From a virus, in the IMG/VR virus record IMGVR_UViG_3300021335_000006, positions 1 to 64,000 of that record: a stretch of 64,000 nt of DNA, one strand, 5' to 3'. Within the stretch, counting starts at the first letter, position 1. Each line of letters opens with the position of its first letter. The notes under the pieces are model-generated. The model made no database searches. It worked only from the letters and a program-made list of their open reading frames with translations, and was not told where the DNA came from. Positions 30,304 through 40,200 of this stretch are shown here, piece after piece. The translations under genes were made by a program, and so were the position numbers.

Positions 30304-31005
30304 TTGGCTACGTTTCAAGATTTTATTGTAAAAAATGGTCTTGTTGTCAATAATGGCGCAACGATCAGTCAGGCTGTTACTATCGGACAGGATGCGACAA
30401 TCAACGGTATTACTGTTGGTGAAGGTCCAGTTGCGAACAATCTTGTATACGGCGTATCTCCTCTAGCAAATAATGTCTCTGGACAAAATAACATTGCTAT
30501 TGGAAATAACGCTGGGCAAGCGGTCACTGGATCAAACAACGTCATTATTGGTAATTTCAACGGAAACTCTAATGGGCTTGACATTTCATCGTCAAGTGGG
30601 AATGTTGTTTTAGCGGATGGATTAGGTGTTCCAAGACTCCTCGTAGACTCTCAAGGTCGTGTCGGGATTAATAATCTCAGCCCAACTGTTGAACTCGAAG
30701 TTGGTGGAGACGTAAAAGCAACAAACATTGAAGCATCTACGCTAAACTTAACAGGAGATATCACTGTTGGTGGAACAATCAACGCTGATGACTTCTTATT
30801 TACTGGGCCTTTCTTCACTCTGAATGAAGATCTTTCTAATCAAGTTGTTCCCTTCGAAGACGCTGGCTTGATTGTAAATCGTGGTGCTGAGCCTGATGTC
30901 TCGTTCTTTTGGGATGAAGACAATGATTACTGGACTACAGGGACTGATCCCAACACTGCTCAATTAGCTGAACTTGAAGCATATATTGACGGTGGAATCT
31001 ATTAA
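30304..31005 (+). CDS. Short tail fibre protein with YadA-like and WDE-type modules
   Basis: A 233-residue fibre-like protein. The start is TTG: it follows a strong purine tract, and MATFQDFIVKNGLVVNNGA is a typical fibre N-terminus that aligns with the GTG-started fibre at 37,256 (FKVRNGLFSQNVTF). Residues about 63-85 hold two YadA-head-like repeats (NIAIGNNAGQAVTGSN, NVIIGNF). A VGINNLSPTVELEVGG stalk element is followed by the module FFTLNEDLSN, then DAGLIVNRGAEPDVSFFWDE, which also occurs in the fibres at 33,588 and 37,256. It is short and may be a partial or capping version of the larger fibres. A perfect late promoter box precedes it. Confidence 0.75.
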   Translation: MATFQDFIVKNGLVVNNGATISQAVTIGQDATINGITVGEGPVANNLVYGVSPLANNVSGQNNIAIGNNAGQAVTGSNNVIIGNFNGNSNGLDISSSSGNVVLADGLGVPRLLVDSQGRVGINNLSPTVELEVGGDVKATNIEASTLNLTGDITVGGTINADDFLFTGPFFTLNEDLSNQVVPFEDAGLIVNRGAEPDVSFFWDEDNDYWTTGTDPNTAQLAELEAYIDGGIY

Positions 31006-31050
31006 TACATTTTTTAGCGCCTAAAGCAATTATACAGGTAAAGAGACATT

Positions 31051-33252
31051 ATGTCAATAATAAGACACAAAAGAAGCGACATTGCTGGAAGGGTTCCAAC
31101 AACAACACAGATTGATACTGGTGAAATTGCTATCAACACTCATGATGGCAAGATGTACTTTACTCGTGATAAAGATGGAACTATTAGCGTCAGAGAAGTA
31201 GGCTTAGCGGAGAGAACTGATAATGTCTTATACGTCTCGAAAACTGGAAGCGATACGGATAACAATGGAACGACTCTTGCAGAAGCTTTCGCAACAATTA
31301 ACCAAGCACTCTCAGTTGCCCAACCAGGCACAACTATTTTTCTAAAGAGCGGAGATCATGTTCTAGACAATAGCGCAGGTGGTGTAAACATCCCAGAAAG
31401 AGTTGCGATTGTCGGAGACAATCTTCGCACAACAAATATTCGTCCTTCAGTGTCAACGAACGATCTCTTTTATGTAAATAACGGATCTCACTTCACCGGT
31501 GTAACGTTTAGAGACTATGTGTCTCCTTCAGCGGCTGTATCGTTTAATCCAGACGGATCAGCAGGCGAGATTCGAACATCTCCTTATGTTCAAAACTGTA
31601 GTTCAATTACAACTACCGGAACAGGAATGAGAATCGACGGCAATCACTGTTCCGGTCTTCGTTCAATGGTTGCTGATGCATACACTAATATCAACTTTGG
31701 CGGAATTGGCGTTCATCTTCTGAATCGTGGATATGCTCAGCTTGTATCTCAGTTTACGATTTCGTGCGAAGATGGGATTCTAGCGGAAAACGGTGGATTC
31801 TGCTCTCTAACAAACTCAAACTGCTCATTCGGTACTTACGGGTTGAGAGCAACAGGTACGAGTGGTGTCATATATACAGCCACTTCGTCTGGACTGGCTA
31901 GAGCAACAACGAGTGTGATTGAGTTAAAAGATGTTACAGAGCGACCCAAATACGGAGATGCTATTAAGTTTGCGGGGATTGACAAGTATCACACAGTAGA
32001 AAACACATCGGGTCTTTTTGTTACAGAAGAAATTGAAAACATTGTATATCCTGCGGCACCAGGTTCTACTGTAAATGAATTAAATGCGTCTCAGCAACTT
32101 CAAAACAATAGAACATTTGCGTCAGAAAAGACTGTCAGATACATTGAAGAAAACTATCCGGAAATCGAGTATAACATCGGTAAGTGTAAGAGAGATATTC
32201 ATTACATCGTTGATGCACTTACTCATGATATTTTGTATGGCGGTAATACAGCAACCCTTTCTGTTGCTCAGGCATACTTTGTTGGAGCGGTTAGTCAGTT
32301 ACCCGCAGATCAAGTTACTGCAACAATTAACTCATATGAATATTTGAAAACTTTGCTTGGACAAATCGTTCAAGAACTAGCAATGGGTCAGAACACAGAT
32401 GCTGCAGCCGCTAGTCAGACAGAGACTAATCGTGTTGAAGCCTTAGTTGATATTATTATCGATGTAATTACAGCAGGCAATCTTGACAATCTTCCTGCCG
32501 TTGTCGATCCAGACTTTACTGGTGTAGATTTGACAGATTATAACACAATCTTAGCGGCAAAAGCAACACTTCAAGCGGACGTGATTACATATATTAACAC
32601 AACATATCCAGCACTTGATTACGATGAAGCAAAGTGTAGTCGAGACGTTGGTTTGATTGTTGATGCGGTAATACGAGATCTTGCGCTTGGTACAGATTAT
32701 AACTCTACGCTTGCTGGTGCATCGTATCAGAGAGCAAACGCATCGGTTGTAGTAAATGAGCAAGAAGCTGAAACTGTTGACGCTATTAACTATCTTCGAG
32801 ATCAAATCAATGCATTAGCGATTGATCCCGCAACACAATCTATTGTGACAACGAGCATTTCGACAATTACAACAATTATAGTAGATGGTGATACAGCAAC
32901 ACTCACGCTTCTTGAGTCTTTGGATCAGGATATTGTTGATTCGACTACAATGGAGTTTTTCCAAAGAAGTCTGATTGTTGCTAGCTCGATTACATTTGAA
33001 TATATAGGAACAGGCACTGAAGTATTCTATAATACTCCGAGAACAGGTGCGATTCCAATTCAAGCGAACGAAATTGTATTTGACGATAACAATGCTGGAC
33101 AAGTGTACTTTACAAGTACGGATCACAAAGGTGATTTCAGAATTGGATCAGAACTTTTAATTAACAGGGACGCAGGTATTATTGAGGGTGTGACCTTCGA
33201 TAGATCACTTTTTGCTGTGTTGACGCCCTACATATTAGCGATAGAAGGATAA
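31051..33252 (+). CDS. Beta-helix tail fibre with cysteine-RD helical repeats
   Basis: A 733-residue protein. The N-terminus (about 5-45, KRSDIAGRVPTTTQIDTGEI, then KMYFTRD) is the short trimerising, shaft-attaching motif found at the start of many phage fibres, including Mtd-like ones. Residues about 60-290 form a pectate-lyase-like beta-helix with DUF1565-like features (VSKTGSDTDNNGTTLAEAFA, VNIPERVAIVGDNLRTTNI). Then follow two helical cysteine-RD repeats around Cys379 (KCKRDIHYIVDALTHDI) and Cys529 (KCSRDVGLIVDAVIRDL), the same unit as in the 1389-residue protein at 14,968. The last 90 residues are beta-rich. A role in surface binding is likely; enzymatic action cannot be shown. An AAAGAGA ribosome site precedes the ATG. 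Confidence 0.8.
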   Translation: MSIIRHKRSDIAGRVPTTTQIDTGEIAINTHDGKMYFTRDKDGTISVREVGLAERTDNVLYVSKTGSDTDNNGTTLAEAFATINQALSVAQPGTTIFLKSGDHVLDNSAGGVNIPERVAIVGDNLRTTNIRPSVSTNDLFYVNNGSHFTGVTFRDYVSPSAAVSFNPDGSAGEIRTSPYVQNCSSITTTGTGMRIDGNHCSGLRSMVADAYTNINFGGIGVHLLNRGYAQLVSQFTISCEDGILAENGGFCSLTNSNCSFGTYGLRATGTSGVIYTATSSGLARATTSVIELKDVTERPKYGDAIKFAGIDKYHTVENTSGLFVTEEIENIVYPAAPGSTVNELNASQQLQNNRTFASEKTVRYIEENYPEIEYNIGKCKRDIHYIVDALTHDILYGGNTATLSVAQAYFVGAVSQLPADQVTATINSYEYLKTLLGQIVQELAMGQNTDAAAASQTETNRVEALVDIIIDVITAGNLDNLPAVVDPDFTGVDLTDYNTILAAKATLQADVITYINTTYPALDYDEAKCSRDVGLIVDAVIRDLALGTDYNSTLAGASYQRANASVVVNEQEAETVDAINYLRDQINALAIDPATQSIVTTSISTITTIIVDGDTATLTLLESLDQDIVDSTTMEFFQRSLIVASSITFEYIGTGTEVFYNTPRTGAIPIQANEIVFDDNNAGQVYFTSTDHKGDFRIGSELLINRDAGIIEGVTFDRSLFAVLTPYILAIEG

Positions 33253-33256
33253 GAAA

Positions 33257-33595
33257 ATGGCCACGCCACTTAATGTATTCAGAACAGTCACGGCTGAGTT
33301 GACAACGAGCAACGATGTATTGTATACTGCTCCAGTAGGATTCACTGGTATTATCCTAATGGCGCAGATAACTAACATTACTGCGAATCCGGTCAGCACG
33401 ACTTTTTCTCATTTCAAAACAACAGGCGCTATCGAAACAGAGCTTGTGAAAGATTTTGATGTTGCACCTAACGATGCTGTAAATGCGATTACCGGAAAAC
33501 TTATTTTAGAAGACGGAGACTCAGTAAAGGGTAGTGCATCAGTCAATAGCACTTTGAAGATTACTCTTAGTGTACTGGAGTCTCTAAATGCGTAG
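33257..33595 (+). CDS. Small beta-rich structural protein
   Basis: A 112-residue protein with alternating hydrophobic strands (LYTAPVGFTGIILMAQITNI, GKLILEDGDSVKGSA, LKITLSVLESL). It is the type of small all-beta protein that follows fibre genes in marine T4-like phages and may cap or decorate a fibre, but I cannot assign a precise function. The ATG is four bases after the preceding stop, and the stop overlaps the next start by eight bases, so it belongs to the same coupled string. Confidence 0.6.
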   Translation: MATPLNVFRTVTAELTTSNDVLYTAPVGFTGIILMAQITNITANPVSTTFSHFKTTGAIETELVKDFDVAPNDAVNAITGKLILEDGDSVKGSASVNSTLKITLSVLESLNA

Positions 33596-36500
33596 TATAG
33601 GTCTGCTCAGTAATCGAGCAAAGAAAAATGTTGGAAGCGATTTAGCACCCGAACGATATGAATACCTTAGTCTTGAAAATGCGGAGCCTGACTTTGGGTT
33701 CCCTGCTGCTGACGATTCTCTCATTGGCTCCAACGCCGATGGCTCAAGACGTTTTTTCACGACCGATACGGGGTTATCGATTGATCCTTCCGGAGTTATC
33801 ACTGGTGATGAAACCACTTTCGTAATTAATCCTCTTGCGTACAAGTACACAAACGCAACGACTCTCCGTGGTGTTCTAACGGATATTAATGCAAACTCCA
33901 CACATACAAATGTAGGAAGCACTTTCGTATTTCGTGATGCTCTAGGTAGCTTCTCTGGTCAAACAGTCACTGCTGAAACTCTAGTCACGAATGGAGATCT
34001 TCGTGGCCCAGCGGTCTTTGATATCGATCCTGCTCCTTATATTGGAAACACTGATGGTGACGATCCTCTTGATGGTCTTGTACAGATTCATGGTAGTCTC
34101 GATGTACTAGGCGACTTTGTTACTGTTAACACACTGAATATTAATGTTAGTTCAATCACACTTGTAAACGATCTTACTGCTAATCAAATCATTTCAACAG
34201 TCGATAATGGAATTGATCCACCTTTAGTTGTAGCATCAGACATTAAGGTTATAAATCTAAACGCTGATCTATTAGACGGTCTTGATGAAAGCGATTTCTT
34301 ACGAAGCAATGCAAGCGATAACTACACTAACGGTGCATTTACATTTGATAACGGAACAACGCTAACTGCGGCAGAGGGAGCTACAGTTAACTTTAATAAT
34401 GCAATAGGAGTCGCCCCCTTTATTGTTGTATCAACAACTAAAGTCGATAATCTTAATGCTGACTTATTTGACGATTTAACAAGCACTGACTTCACGCTTG
34501 ATCGTGTCACTGGATACGGAAATACAACAACTAATTCTATTACTGTGGCGTCCGTTACTGCGGAAGACCTTATTGGAACAAATGTAGTCGCTAGCACGAT
34601 TACGCAATATGATACTATTGTAGGAACAGGAACTGCTACTAGTCAAATCTCAGCTTATGAATTAATTACCGGAACTGGAACTGGAAATAGCCAAATTAGT
34701 GGATATGAGCTTATCACCGGAACAGGTAATCTTCCTAGCACCATTTCTTCATTTGAAACTATTTCTGGAACAAATACCGCTACCAGTTTGATTGAAAACT
34801 ATCATTTTATTACTGGAACAAGCGCTACAGGAAGTGCAATCACTGGATATCAGTTAGTTACTGGAACTGGGAATGCGGCAAGCGAAATTTCTGCATTTGA
34901 GACAATCACCGGAACAGGTACTATTACTAGTTCGATTAGTGGCTATCATGACATAACAGCTAATAATGATTTGTTTGCTCAGAATGTTGTAACTCCACAA
35001 ATTACAGCGACGACGACATTAGGTGTAGGTGCTGGAGATGACATTACTGTTTCGACTACTGCTAATCTTACATTCAATGCTACTGCTGGTGGGATTTACA
35101 CGAATTCTCCAATTGTTGATGTGTCGGCAACAGGATCAACATTTACTGCTGACGTTATTAATGCGAATAATACAACTGTAGCAAATCTTACTGCTGACAA
35201 CATTGAGACGCTTGGCTATCTAAGAGGACCTGCTTCATTTACTATTGATCCTGCTGTTCATGGAGATGACACTGGCACTGTTGTTATTGCTGGATCGATT
35301 CAAGTTAACTCTAATACAAGTATATCCGGTAACTTGATTCTTGATGGTGATCTGACGGTATCAGGTACTACAACAACAGTAAGTGCTACGAATCTAACAC
35401 TCTCTGATAACATGATCATGCTCAACGAGCCTGAAGAGCGATCTATTGCAAACGCAGTTGGAGATGGAGTAAACGTAGTTTACACTACAACCGAAGATCA
35501 CAACTACTTCGTCGGTGAACTCGTAGAAGTTACTGGAGTTACTCCGCCAAGCTTTAATATTGCTAGTACGTCTATCACAGCGGTTACGAGCAATACGTTT
35601 ACGATTGCAAGCACAGTTACTGACACGTATTCAAGCGGTGGTACTTCTAAAGCAAAGATCTCAGCAAATCCAGATTTAGGCATTACTGGTGAGTATGACG
35701 CTGGATCTGGTGTTGTTCATGCAGGTATCTTTAGAGATGCAACGGATGAGAGATTCAAGTTATTCCACGAGTATACGCCTGAGCCTGATGCTTCTGTCTT
35801 TATTGACACAGGAGATCCGTCCTTTGCTTTAGCGAATCTTCAGATAGATACTCTTTATAGTGACGATGTTGAACTTACTGGTCAGATTAGAGGTCCAGCA
35901 ACATTCGTCATCGATCCTGCTACACACGGAGATAATAGCGGAACTGTTGAAGTCGCTGGTGATTTAACAGTTAATAGCAATCTCAGTGTACTTGGATCTG
36001 GCCCGCCCCTTATAGTTACTTCTAGTGATCTTGTTACAAATCTAAACGCTGACTTGCTTGATAGCTTAGATTCTACTGATTTCTTGAGAAGCAATGTAAG
36101 CAATAATTACACAAACGGTACGTTTACATACGACTCTGGTACAACGTTAACTGTGGCCGACGGTGCTACTGTTAACTTTAATAATGCTATTGGAACAGCA
36201 CCATTTACAGTTGTCTCTACAACAAAAGTCACAAATCTAAATGCTGACTTGCTCGATGATCTTGATCAGTCTAACTTCTTACGAAGCAACGTAAATGACA
36301 ACTATACGAATGGAACACTTACCTTCGATTCGGGTACAACGTTAACTGCGGCCGACGGTACTACAGTTAATTTTAATAACGCAATAGGAACTGCTCCATT
36401 TACTGTTGTATCGACAGATCTTGTCACAAATTTGAATGCGGATTTGTTTGATGGATTGCAATCGACTGAGTTTAATTTAGATAGGGTTACTGATAACGGC

Positions 36501-37217
36501 AACACTACGACAAATGCTATTACTGTTGGTAATATTACAGTAGATTCTAGCAGTGTTGGATTTGGCGACTCTGCAATAGATATTGTTTCTGCTGCCGACG
36601 GCTTCTCTACAATCTTTTTCTCTGACAACAATAGTCAAATTGGTAGACTGGCGTATAACCATACTGATAATAATATACAAATATCAGCAGGTGGTGCTAG
36701 CTTTGCTAACTCTTTGATTGTTGCAAATGGTCTAGTGACTGTTCCTAGTCTGAATATTATAGATACCACAACTTCCACTTCAAGCACAACGGGAGCGCTC
36801 ACAGTAGCAGGTGGTGTTGGTATTGCTGAGAACTTGAATGTTAGGAATAATATCACTTCTAGAGATAGTTTCATATTCAGATCTGACCTGGATGTTGATG
36901 TTGTAGAGCAACTTGCTGAAGAATATACAGCAACGACAACAGGCGCTGAAATTATTGCATCGTTTGATGCGGCTAACTTCACAGCGGCTAAACTTGTCAT
37001 TCGGGCAAAGGACGCTACGGGCGAAGTTCAGGCAAGTGAAGTGCTTCTTGTTCACGATGGAGTTACAGCACAAATCACTGAGTACGCTATCGTTCATACG
37101 ACAGCAAATCCGATTGCTACTTACATCGCAAATATCAATGCTGGGACAGTTAGAATTCTTTCAACCGCAGTTGCCGCTAACACGGAGTACACCGTAGTAG
37201 AAACACTAATCGTATAA
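33588..37217 (+). CDS. Long repeat-built tail fibre protein
   Basis: A 1209-residue fibre made of repeats. There are eight contiguous 16-residue units (pattern SxIxxYxxIxGTGxxx) at residues 336-463. About five copies of a unit beginning NLNADLLD occur, three of 65 residues and two shortened. Three copies of a RGPAxFxIDPAxHG element follow the same style. Near residue 600 the LTLSDNMIMLNEPEE half of a WDE-type fibre module is separated from its partner by an inserted HNYFVGELVEVTGV domain that is also present in the gp7-like protein. A TGALTVAGGVG stalk element lies near residue 1065. The last about 105 residues resemble the 135-residue protein at 29,864. Such repeats fit a thin fibrous shaft with a C-terminal knob. 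The start overlaps the preceding gene by eight bases. Confidence 0.8.
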   Translation: MRSIGLLSNRAKKNVGSDLAPERYEYLSLENAEPDFGFPAADDSLIGSNADGSRRFFTTDTGLSIDPSGVITGDETTFVINPLAYKYTNATTLRGVLTDINANSTHTNVGSTFVFRDALGSFSGQTVTAETLVTNGDLRGPAVFDIDPAPYIGNTDGDDPLDGLVQIHGSLDVLGDFVTVNTLNINVSSITLVNDLTANQIISTVDNGIDPPLVVASDIKVINLNADLLDGLDESDFLRSNASDNYTNGAFTFDNGTTLTAAEGATVNFNNAIGVAPFIVVSTTKVDNLNADLFDDLTSTDFTLDRVTGYGNTTTNSITVASVTAEDLIGTNVVASTITQYDTIVGTGTATSQISAYELITGTGTGNSQISGYELITGTGNLPSTISSFETISGTNTATSLIENYHFITGTSATGSAITGYQLVTGTGNAASEISAFETITGTGTITSSISGYHDITANNDLFAQNVVTPQITATTTLGVGAGDDITVSTTANLTFNATAGGIYTNSPIVDVSATGSTFTADVINANNTTVANLTADNIETLGYLRGPASFTIDPAVHGDDTGTVVIAGSIQVNSNTSISGNLILDGDLTVSGTTTTVSATNLTLSDNMIMLNEPEERSIANAVGDGVNVVYTTTEDHNYFVGELVEVTGVTPPSFNIASTSITAVTSNTFTIASTVTDTYSSGGTSKAKISANPDLGITGEYDAGSGVVHAGIFRDATDERFKLFHEYTPEPDASVFIDTGDPSFALANLQIDTLYSDDVELTGQIRGPATFVIDPATHGDNSGTVEVAGDLTVNSNLSVLGSGPPLIVTSSDLVTNLNADLLDSLDSTDFLRSNVSNNYTNGTFTYDSGTTLTVADGATVNFNNAIGTAPFTVVSTTKVTNLNADLLDDLDQSNFLRSNVNDNYTNGTLTFDSGTTLTAADGTTVNFNNAIGTAPFTVVSTDLVTNLNADLFDGLQSTEFNLDRVTDNGNTTTNAITVGNITVDSSSVGFGDSAIDIVSAADGFSTIFFSDNNSQIGRLAYNHTDNNIQISAGGASFANSLIVANGLVTVPSLNIIDTTTSTSSTTGALTVAGGVGIAENLNVRNNITSRDSFIFRSDLDVDVVEQLAEEYTATTTGAEIIASFDAANFTAAKLVIRAKDATGEVQASEVLLVHDGVTAQITEYAIVHTTANPIATYIANINAGTVRILSTAVAANTEYTVVETLIV
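34254..34547 (+). repeat. NLNADL repeat, first cluster (units 1 and 2)
   Basis: Unit 1 (34,254-34,448) is a full 65-residue copy. Unit 2 (34,449-34,547) is cut short and ends in LDRVTGYGNTTTNSITV. The same arrangement recurs about 1.8 kb downstream. Confidence 0.85.
34593..34976 (+). repeat. Eight tandem 16-codon repeats in a fibre gene
   Basis: Eight consecutive 48-base units encode SxIxxYxxIxGTGxxx with no length change. Examples are STITQYDTIVGTGTAT, SQISAYELITGTGTGN and SEISAFETITGTGTIT. The strict period with hydrophobic residues at fixed places suggests one turn of a regular beta solenoid per unit. Confidence 0.9.
36039..36527 (+). repeat. NLNADL repeat, second cluster (units 3 to 5)
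   Basis: Two full 65-residue copies (36,039-36,233 and 36,234-36,428) and one shortened copy (36,429-36,527) that ends like unit 2. Shared segments include TVNFNNAIG and NYTNG. The copies are also close at the base level, so they are possible sites for internal recombination. Confidence 0.85.
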
Positions 37218-37240
37218 TTACAATAACAATTAAAGCCTAA

Positions 37241-37255
37241 GGGGAGTGTGGAACC
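37241..37255 (+). promoter_or_regulatory. Purine-rich leader and ribosome site before a GTG start
   Basis: GGGGAGTGTGGAACC stands directly before the GTG start at 37,256. It matches the leader of the TTG-started fibre at 30,304, except that three bases differ or are inserted. Confidence 0.5.
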
Positions 37256-40200
37256 GTGGCGAATAATCAATTTAAAGTCAGAAATGGCTTGTTTTCTCAG
37301 AATGTTACGTTTACAGATAACATAGAGAATTCAACAAACGAAATTACAGTAGAGATGATTGCGAATGATGTCTTGGACATCAATGGTGACTCAGGCTCTA
37401 TTATATCATTTGATGATGCAAATCGTCGGGTTGGTATTGCTACAACCGCTCCTGCTACAGCGCTAGAAGTCGTGGGCACAATCACGTCAGATGGACTTGA
37501 AGTTGTTGGTGTTGTAAACTTCTATGACACTACTGGTACGCTTGCTGATTTTACGTGGACTCCTAGTACATCAACACTTGAAGTTAAAAATATTACTGTT
37601 GATGGGGATCTAACAGTAACAGGTAATACAACCACTGTTAGCACAACAAACTTAGATATTACTGACGCCGTATTAACACTGAACAAAAATCAGGTCACTC
37701 CTTTGAATGACGTTGGTCTACTTTTCCAAAGATATGAAACTGCGGATGCTACAAACTATAACGTTGGTTTTTCTTGGGATGAAAGTGCGGATTCTTTGAT
37801 CATAGGTAAAACGGCAGAAGACGGATCTGACAACAACCTAACATATACAGATACTTGGCTCACGATAACAGATGCTGGACATCTTGGTGTAAATGGCGCT
37901 GCCCCAGGCTCAAGTGCATTTAGAGTTTCTGGTACATCTACTTTTGACGGTGTTGTAAATGTTTTGACATCTACCACACAAATCAATCATCAATTTGAAG
38001 TTTCGGAAGCAATAGCCACCTATCGAAGTGACGCCGCTACTTGGAGACTATATCAACCTACGACAAACGCCGCACAGATTACTGCTGTTGATGGAGGCGC
38101 AGTTAGTCTGAGTCATGACGGTACAGTCATGCTAGCGACAACAGCAGATGGTGTTACGATTAATCAAGACTTAACTGTCACGCTCGATGCTAGTGTTCTT
38201 GCTACAACGACATCTACATCTTCAGCTACGGGCGCACTCACAGTAGCGGGCGGTGTCGGAGTTGCGGAAAACGTATACGCTGGTGGAGACATCGAAGTTA
38301 CTGGAGAAGTTCGAGCGCTTTCTCGATTGGAAGTTGGTACTTCATCCGCAACGAATCTTGCTAATTTCCATAATGGCACTGACGCAAATGTCATCTTGCG
38401 AGTTACAGGCGCAGACGAATCTTCGGAGTACATCGGTTTAGGTGTCAACGGATCAGATGCTGTTCTTACAGCGGGACATGCAACGGGAGCAACAGTAACA
38501 AATCTTCTGATTCGCACAGCAAACGCAAGTGGTGTAGAGACAAATGCAATCACAGTTGCTGGCTCAGATCAATCAGTCGATGTTCTATCAACTACTGGAT
38601 CTACAAGCACCTCGACAGGAGCATTGACAGTTGCTGGCGGTGCGGGTGTTGCTGAAAACTTGTATGTCGGTGGGAATCTTGAAGTCGGAACAGACATTAC
38701 TGTTACTGGAAATCTTACCGTCAATGGAGATACGATCACTCTCAATACGTCAAATCTTGATGTCGAAGATTCCATAATCACTCTGAACAAAGGTCAAGCA
38801 ACTGCGGCAAGTGACACAGGTATTCTTCTTCAGAGATATTCTACAGCAACTGCGGCAAACTATAATGTTGGAATGTTCTGGGACGAAAGTGTCGATAAAC
38901 TTATCTTCGGATCGACAACAGAAGATGGTGGAGGTACTACGCCAAAGACAGTTGCTTTCGAAACAGAATGGTTAAGACTTAATAATAACGGAACAGCGGA
39001 AGTTACTGGATCGATAAATGTTGGTGGAAATATACAGTCTCTCGCTGACACTGATTCTATAACAATTTTGGGTGGTCTAGGAACTGGTTCTAACATTGAA
39101 CTTTATGGTGGAACGCATCCAACGCAAGCAAACAACATGTTCTTTGATGCTGATTTGCATACGTTTAGAAATGCAGATTCGACAAGCGGCACAGTCGTCG
39201 ATATCAATGGAGTAGTCACTCCAAACTCAATCGCTATTACAGATGGTGGAGCAGAAGCAACCCCAACACTGTATTGGACAGGCGATACTAATACTGGTAT
39301 TTTCCATCCGGCCGCTGACACTGTTTCAATATCTACTGGTGGATTATCGCAACTGAAAGTGACTAGCGCCGCAGTAGTTTTTGGTAATCAGCAAAGAACT
39401 TACATTGCTGGAAACGATGATGTATTAGTTTTAAGTCCGAGCAACAATTATTGGGTAAGAGTCTGTCAAATTAAAGAAGGTATTCATGACATTCGTATTG
39501 CCGCAAGAGGAAACTCTTCGTATCACGGAGCTAGAATTACAGCGATTCTTAATTTTGAAAGTACGCCCACTGGAAACAATCACGACGGTGTACATATTTC
39601 TAGATTTGAACGTGATTCTGGTTTCTCAGAACTTACCGGAGAAGTCTTTGCTGAATATGTCGGTAGTGAAACAGCAAATATTTGGGTTAAGATTGAAATT
39701 GGTGCTGTAGGATCAGATCAGACTTATGTCTTTGATGTTAGTGGTTTAACAGCAGCCTCAACCACTGGATTCTTAAATGTAAGCGCAACGACAACAGATC
39801 CTGTACTCACAGCGATTCCTCTTTGTGACTTTATGATTGCTGGACTCGGTACAACACAAACTGGAGCGATTCGAAAGTTCAGCGGGCGCTTAAACATCGG
39901 CGAGAATTTAGATAATGCTCCTTCGGTGCAAGGTGGCTTATTGAAACTAGCTAATGGAGGAAGTCAGACAGTACCAGCCGCATACGGCGGCATAGAATTC
40001 GTTACAGCGACAGCGGGAAATGGATACGGACATAGGATTGTTTCGTTTGATAATTTGAATGGAGATATTCCTCTTGTTATTCAGCGCAGGCTGGACTCTG
40101 CAGCCTGGACAAATCAAGTTACGTTTGAGGGACAAAATAATAATGTAGACTTTGCTGGTGGACTTAGTATCGGGGGCGATGTCTCGATTAGTAGCACTAC

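Noticed and set aside
31006-31050. Terminator in the gap with a T-run (TTTTTT)
   Set aside because: The T-run is not preceded by a convincing hairpin.
31051-33252. Calling this beta-helix fibre a lyase or hyaluronidase
   Set aside because: The fold pattern fits but no catalytic residues can be identified, so only a structural call is justified.
36302-37097. Antisense ORFs opposite the long fibre
   Set aside because: They mirror the valine/threonine-rich coding strand, have no leaders or promoter boxes, and overlap one another in different frames.
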